Assembly (NCBI GenBank): GCA_031553655.1
Contig: JAVBLG010000066.1
Coordinates: 1 to 8,210 of the forward strand
Source of the DNA: JAVBLG01 sp031553655
Lineage (GTDB): Bacteria; Desulfobacterota; Desulfovibrionia; Desulfovibrionales; Desulfovibrionaceae
Direction: 5' to 3'
DNA length: 8,210 nt
The notes beneath the pieces are model-generated. The model saw nothing but the letters and a program-made list of their open reading frames with translations, was not told the DNA's origin and searched no databases. The position numbers and the translations under genes are program-made. Of the stretch, positions 7,363 to 8,210 are shown piece by piece. Position 1 is the stretch's first letter; the number at the start of each line of letters is the position of its first letter.

Positions 7363-7366
7363 CTCC
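7363..7366 (-). promoter_or_regulatory. Ribosome binding site that sets the chemoreceptor B start
   Basis: GGAG on the - strand, five bases before the ATG at 7357. It decides between this start and the longer open frame beginning at 7471, whose extra residues cross the inverted repeat at 7382-7458 and have no counterpart in chemoreceptor A. Confidence 0.8.
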
Positions 7367-7381
7367 ATTCAACTCCAGAAT

Positions 7382-7458
7382 TTGGTAGTTGGTCAGTTTA
7401 ACGTGATACTTCGTCAGGCGACATTTTCCGTCTGATGCCAAACTGACCGCGTTACCAA
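7382..7458. repeat. Split inverted repeat upstream of chemoreceptor B
   Basis: The left arm has TTGGTA (7382-7387) and GGTCAGTTT (7391-7399). The right arm has AAACTGACC (7440-7448) and TACCAA (7453-7458). This gives 9 + 6 complementary base pairs separated by a 3x4 internal loop, around a 40-base interior. On the + strand the interior can pair further, CGTCAGGC (7412-7419) with GTCTGATG (7430-7437), using G-U pairs. It lies between the nitroreductase terminator and the chemoreceptor B start, so it could be a structured leader, a two-site operator or a remnant of an insertion. No known motif was recognised. Confidence 0.55.
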
Positions 7459-7475
7459 GTACTTGCCGCAAATTT

Positions 7476-7506
7476 AAAAAGGCCCGTTCCTAACGACCCG
7501 AGCCTT
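7476..7506 (-). terminator. Rho-independent terminator of the nitroreductase gene
   Basis: On the - strand AAGGCTCG (7506-7499) pairs with CGGGCCTT (7486-7479) over eight base pairs with one U-G pair, around a 12-base loop. The stem runs into a stretch of five T (7480-7476). It begins 36 bases past the nitroreductase stop and separates that gene from chemoreceptor B. Confidence 0.7.
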
Positions 7507-7542
7507 AATTTTCAAATAAACATCGTCGCACTTGCGCCGTGA

Positions 7543-8145
7543 TCATGGCCGTCCGACGGACTGGCTGATCATTATTTTTTTCGTATTCGGCAGATTCAGG
7601 GCTTTGCTTAGGGCATTGGAGTCAAAACGTTGCGATACGACGTTATTAAGCCCGGCTGAGGCACAAAAAAGCCCTACGTTCTGGAGTATGGCCCCGGTGT
7701 GTATGGCCATGGTCATGGCGTCGATACTTTTGGTGGTATCAGCCACATAGAGCAGCACCGCCGGGGCGGGCATAGCCATTTCACGGAAGTCTTTGGCCAC
7801 TACCTGCTTCAGAGCGTGGCTCTTTGGTTCATAAATCCATGCTCCGTCCGGAAGCATTATGTAAATTTCGATGTCCTGGACATTCTTGGCGGAAGGAGCG
7901 GTACGCCGCCCATTCTCGCGGTTAATTCCGTAACCAGCCCAGAGCATGTCGCTAATAAGTTTATCCGTGAGGGGTTCGGAAGAGAATGAGCGCGAAGCAT
8001 GGCGCGCGGCCAAGGCGCTCATTAGCGGTTTGCCGCCCGTGGTGTCGGGGGCGGGGAGTTTTTTTAGTTCGCCTTCGGCAAGGGCCAAAGCCGGGCAAAG
8101 CAGCAACGCAAACAGAGCGACCGCGAACATAAATGATTTTTTCAT
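7543..8145 (-). CDS. Exported nitroreductase-family (SagB/ThcOx-like) flavoprotein
   Basis: This 200-residue protein has a Sec-type signal peptide: Lys2-Lys3, a hydrophobic core at about 5-20, and a likely cleavage Ala-Leu-Ala (21-23) before Glu24. The mature part is a compact nitroreductase fold. RHASRSF (48-54) matches the FMN-phosphate-binding Arg/Ser motif, RTAPSAKNVQ (81-90) matches the family's PSAxN segment, and GAILQNVGLFCASAGLN (151-167) matches the helix that carries QN and GLG-like residues. The protein ends SVGRP. Members of this family use FMN and NAD(P)H or other donors to reduce or oxidise small molecules; the substrate here is unknown. No lipobox surrounds Cys17 and no twin arginine is present, so a soluble periplasmic location by Sec export is inferred. 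AAGGAA (8152-8157) six bases upstream supports the ATG at 8145. It has its own terminator. Confidence 0.82.
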   Translation of the reverse strand: MKKSFMFAVALFALLLCPALALAEGELKKLPAPDTTGGKPLMSALAARHASRSFSSEPLTDKLISDMLWAGYGINRENGRRTAPSAKNVQDIEIYIMLPDGAWIYEPKSHALKQVVAKDFREMAMPAPAVLLYVADTTKSIDAMTMAIHTGAILQNVGLFCASAGLNNVVSQRFDSNALSKALNLPNTKKIMISQSVGRP

Positions 8146-8151
8146 GTTAAA

Positions 8152-8200
8152 TTCCTTAAATTATAAGCAATTACATTGATATAACAATATAATATATCAA
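8152..8200 (-). promoter_or_regulatory. Upstream region of the nitroreductase gene: ribosome binding site and AT-rich palindrome
   Basis: AAGGAA (8157-8152) is the ribosome binding site. TATAAT (8165-8160) with TTGTTA (8187-8182) sixteen bases further upstream resembles a sigma-70 promoter, but it would start transcription inside the ribosome binding site, so it may not be the working promoter. A perfect eight-base inverted repeat, TTGATATA (8176-8183) and TATATCAA (8193-8200), is separated by nine bases and overlaps the -35-like sequence. It may be an operator. The region continues beyond the window. Confidence 0.35.
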
Positions 8201-8210
8201 AGCTATAATC

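Noticed and set aside
7358..7471. A 38-residue N-terminal extension of chemoreceptor B starting at 7471.
   Set aside because: The internal ATG at 7357 has a good ribosome binding site and gives the same N-terminus and length as chemoreceptor A. The extension crosses an inverted repeat and would put a non-signal-like segment before TM1.

Overview
The window looks like chromosomal DNA of a Desulfovibrio-like sulfate reducer (Desulfovibrionaceae, Desulfobacterota). This is an inference from protein style, not from a marker gene. The signs are an anaerobic-type cobalamin gene pair (cbiG-cbiH) and two large HAMP-PAS chemoreceptors of a kind common in that family. GC-balanced genes are separated by AT-rich spacers. 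There is no rRNA, tRNA, CRISPR array, insertion sequence or phage gene.

Layout. On the + strand, cbiG (70-1332) and cbiH (1329-2141) overlap by four bases and form the end of a corrin-ring synthesis operon that probably starts upstream of the window. On the - strand, reading right to left, are an exported nitroreductase-family flavoprotein (8145-7543) with its own terminator, chemoreceptor B (7357-4943) followed by a strong hairpin, and chemoreceptor A (4804-2390). The two blocks converge on a 248-bp spacer (2142-2389). It holds a GC-rich hairpin, a G-quadruplex motif and an 18-bp perfect inverted repeat enclosing a second hairpin.

How the genes relate. CbiG and CbiH act in the same pathway: CbiH contracts and methylates the ring, and CbiG later opens the lactone this creates. 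The chemoreceptors are tandem paralogues of exactly 804 residues each that align without a gap. Their signalling domains are about 81% identical over residues 531-680, but two stretches of the periplasmic sensor are only about 27-28% identical (hand counts). They therefore probably feed the same chemotaxis kinase while sensing different ligands. Hairpins after the nitroreductase and after chemoreceptor B suggest three separate transcription units on the - strand rather than one operon.

No wholly new system is evident. The points most worth a second look are the structured repeat at 2250-2355, the paired cysteines in the cytoplasmic PAS domains, a conserved Arg/Tyr/Cys island inside otherwise diverged sensor domains, the split inverted repeat in front of chemoreceptor B, and the Sec-type leader on a flavoprotein family that is usually cytoplasmic.
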